Assembly: GCA_934418055.1 (NCBI GenBank) | Contig: CAKRWX010000173.1 | Location: 1 to 5,567, forward strand | DNA: 5,567 bases | Direction of reading: 5' to 3' | DNA from: an uncultured Lachnospiraceae bacterium | GTDB taxonomy: Bacteria > Bacillota > Clostridia > Lachnospirales > Lachnospiraceae | In this document: in pieces, positions 5,083 to 5,567 of the stretch | How the letters are laid out: every line of letters begins with the position of its first letter | Numbering within the stretch: position 1 is the first letter of the stretch | Program-made: the position numbers and the translations under genes | The notes under the pieces: generated by a model | Database searches by the model: none | The model's input: the letters and a program-made list of their open reading frames with translations, nothing else | Told to the model about the DNA's origin: nothing

Positions 5083-5567
5083 ATGTTAGATATTTGTCTG
5101 CTGGGAACCGGCGGCATGATGCCGCTTCCGTACCGGTGGCTGACTGCCATGATGGCCAGATGTGATGGCAGCAGTCTCCTCATCGACTGCGGAGAAGGAA
5201 CCCAGATTGCGTTAAAAGAAAAAGGATGGAGCCCGAAGCCCATCGATGTGATCTGTTTTACCCATTACCATGCAGACCACGTCAGCGGACTTCCGGGGCT
5301 TTTGCTGACTATGGGCAATGCGGAGCGGACGGAACCATTGCTGCTGATCGGTCCCAAAGGGCTGAAACGTGTGGTGGACGCCCTGCGGATCATTGCGCCG
5401 GAGCTTCCATTTGAGATCCAGTACCTGGAACTTTCCGAGCCAAGAGAGCAGTTAAAGGTAGGGCCTTATGTGATCGACGCTTACCGGGTAAATCACGGCG
5501 TGATCTGTTACGGCTATACCATTTCCATTCCAAGAACCGGTAAATTCGACTTAGAGCGGGCCAAGAG
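5083..5567 (+). CDS. rnz: Ribonuclease Z (partial, C-terminus beyond right edge)
   Basis: RNase Z is the metallo-beta-lactamase-fold endonuclease that cuts the 3' trailer from tRNA precursors. The window holds 161 codons with no stop, roughly half of the usual 300 or so residues. It opens with the LLGTGGMMP strand (6-14). LIDCGEGTQ (33-41) follows, and then the zinc-binding motif THYHADH (60-66: His61, His63, Asp65, His66) in the FTHYHADHVSGLPGLL context typical of RNase Z. A further His (138) lies in VNHGVICYGY, where the family places another metal ligand. The start at 5083 has GGAG (5072-5075) seven bases upstream. It appears to have its own promoter and leader hairpin. Another metallo-beta-lactamase hydrolase is possible in principle, but the motif context favours RNase Z. 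The exosite arm and remaining ligands cannot be fully checked here. Confidence 0.92.
   Translation, partial: MLDICLLGTGGMMPLPYRWLTAMMARCDGSSLLIDCGEGTQIALKEKGWSPKPIDVICFTHYHADHVSGLPGLLLTMGNAERTEPLLLIGPKGLKRVVDALRIIAPELPFEIQYLELSEPREQLKVGPYVIDAYRVNHGVICYGYTISIPRTGKFDLERAK

Noticed and set aside
5054..5089. An 11-codon open frame that overlaps the rnz start.
   Set aside because: No ribosome site precedes it. The GGAG nearby is correctly placed for rnz, and the frame has no sign of being coding.

Overview
The window looks like a housekeeping stretch of a chromosome from a Firmicute of class Clostridia, most likely a Lachnospiraceae gut anaerobe. The grounds are AGGAGG-type ribosome binding sites, the style of the Tex, YcxB-like, TsaE/TsaB/RimI and RNase Z proteins, moderate GC in the genes with AT-rich intergenic gaps, and four-base ATGA stop/start overlaps. 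The placement rests on protein character, not on a search.

Layout. Positions 1-155 (minus strand) hold the N-terminus of an Asn/Gln/Tyr-rich low-complexity protein that runs off the left edge. Positions 156-320 are a divergent promoter region in which two good sigma-A-type promoters can be drawn with -35 boxes overlapping on one 8-bp palindrome. Rightward from 321 come tex (transcription accessory/RNA-binding protein), a two-helix YcxB-like membrane protein, tsaE, tsaB and rimI. The last four are tightly packed: ATGA overlaps join the YcxB-like gene to tsaE and tsaE to tsaB, and rimI starts 4 nt after tsaB. A 99-nt gap with a promoter and leader hairpin leads to an 80-aa CxxC...CxxC protein of unknown function. 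A 100-nt gap with another promoter and a related hairpin leads to ribonuclease Z, which is cut by the right edge.

How the genes work together. The theme is tRNA and translation. TsaE and TsaB are two parts of the machine that makes N6-threonylcarbamoyladenosine (t6A) at position 37 of ANN-decoding tRNAs; TsaC and TsaD are not in the window. RimI acetylates the N-terminal alanine of ribosomal protein bS18 in model bacteria and often sits beside tsaB and tsaD. RNase Z matures tRNA 3' ends. Tex is an S1-domain RNA-binding factor.

No mobile element, CRISPR array, rRNA or tRNA gene was seen. Most of the window is conserved core genome. The parts that are not routine are the two related leader hairpins flanking the small zinc-ribbon gene, the divergent promoter with a shared palindrome, the N/Q repeat protein, and the small cysteine protein itself.
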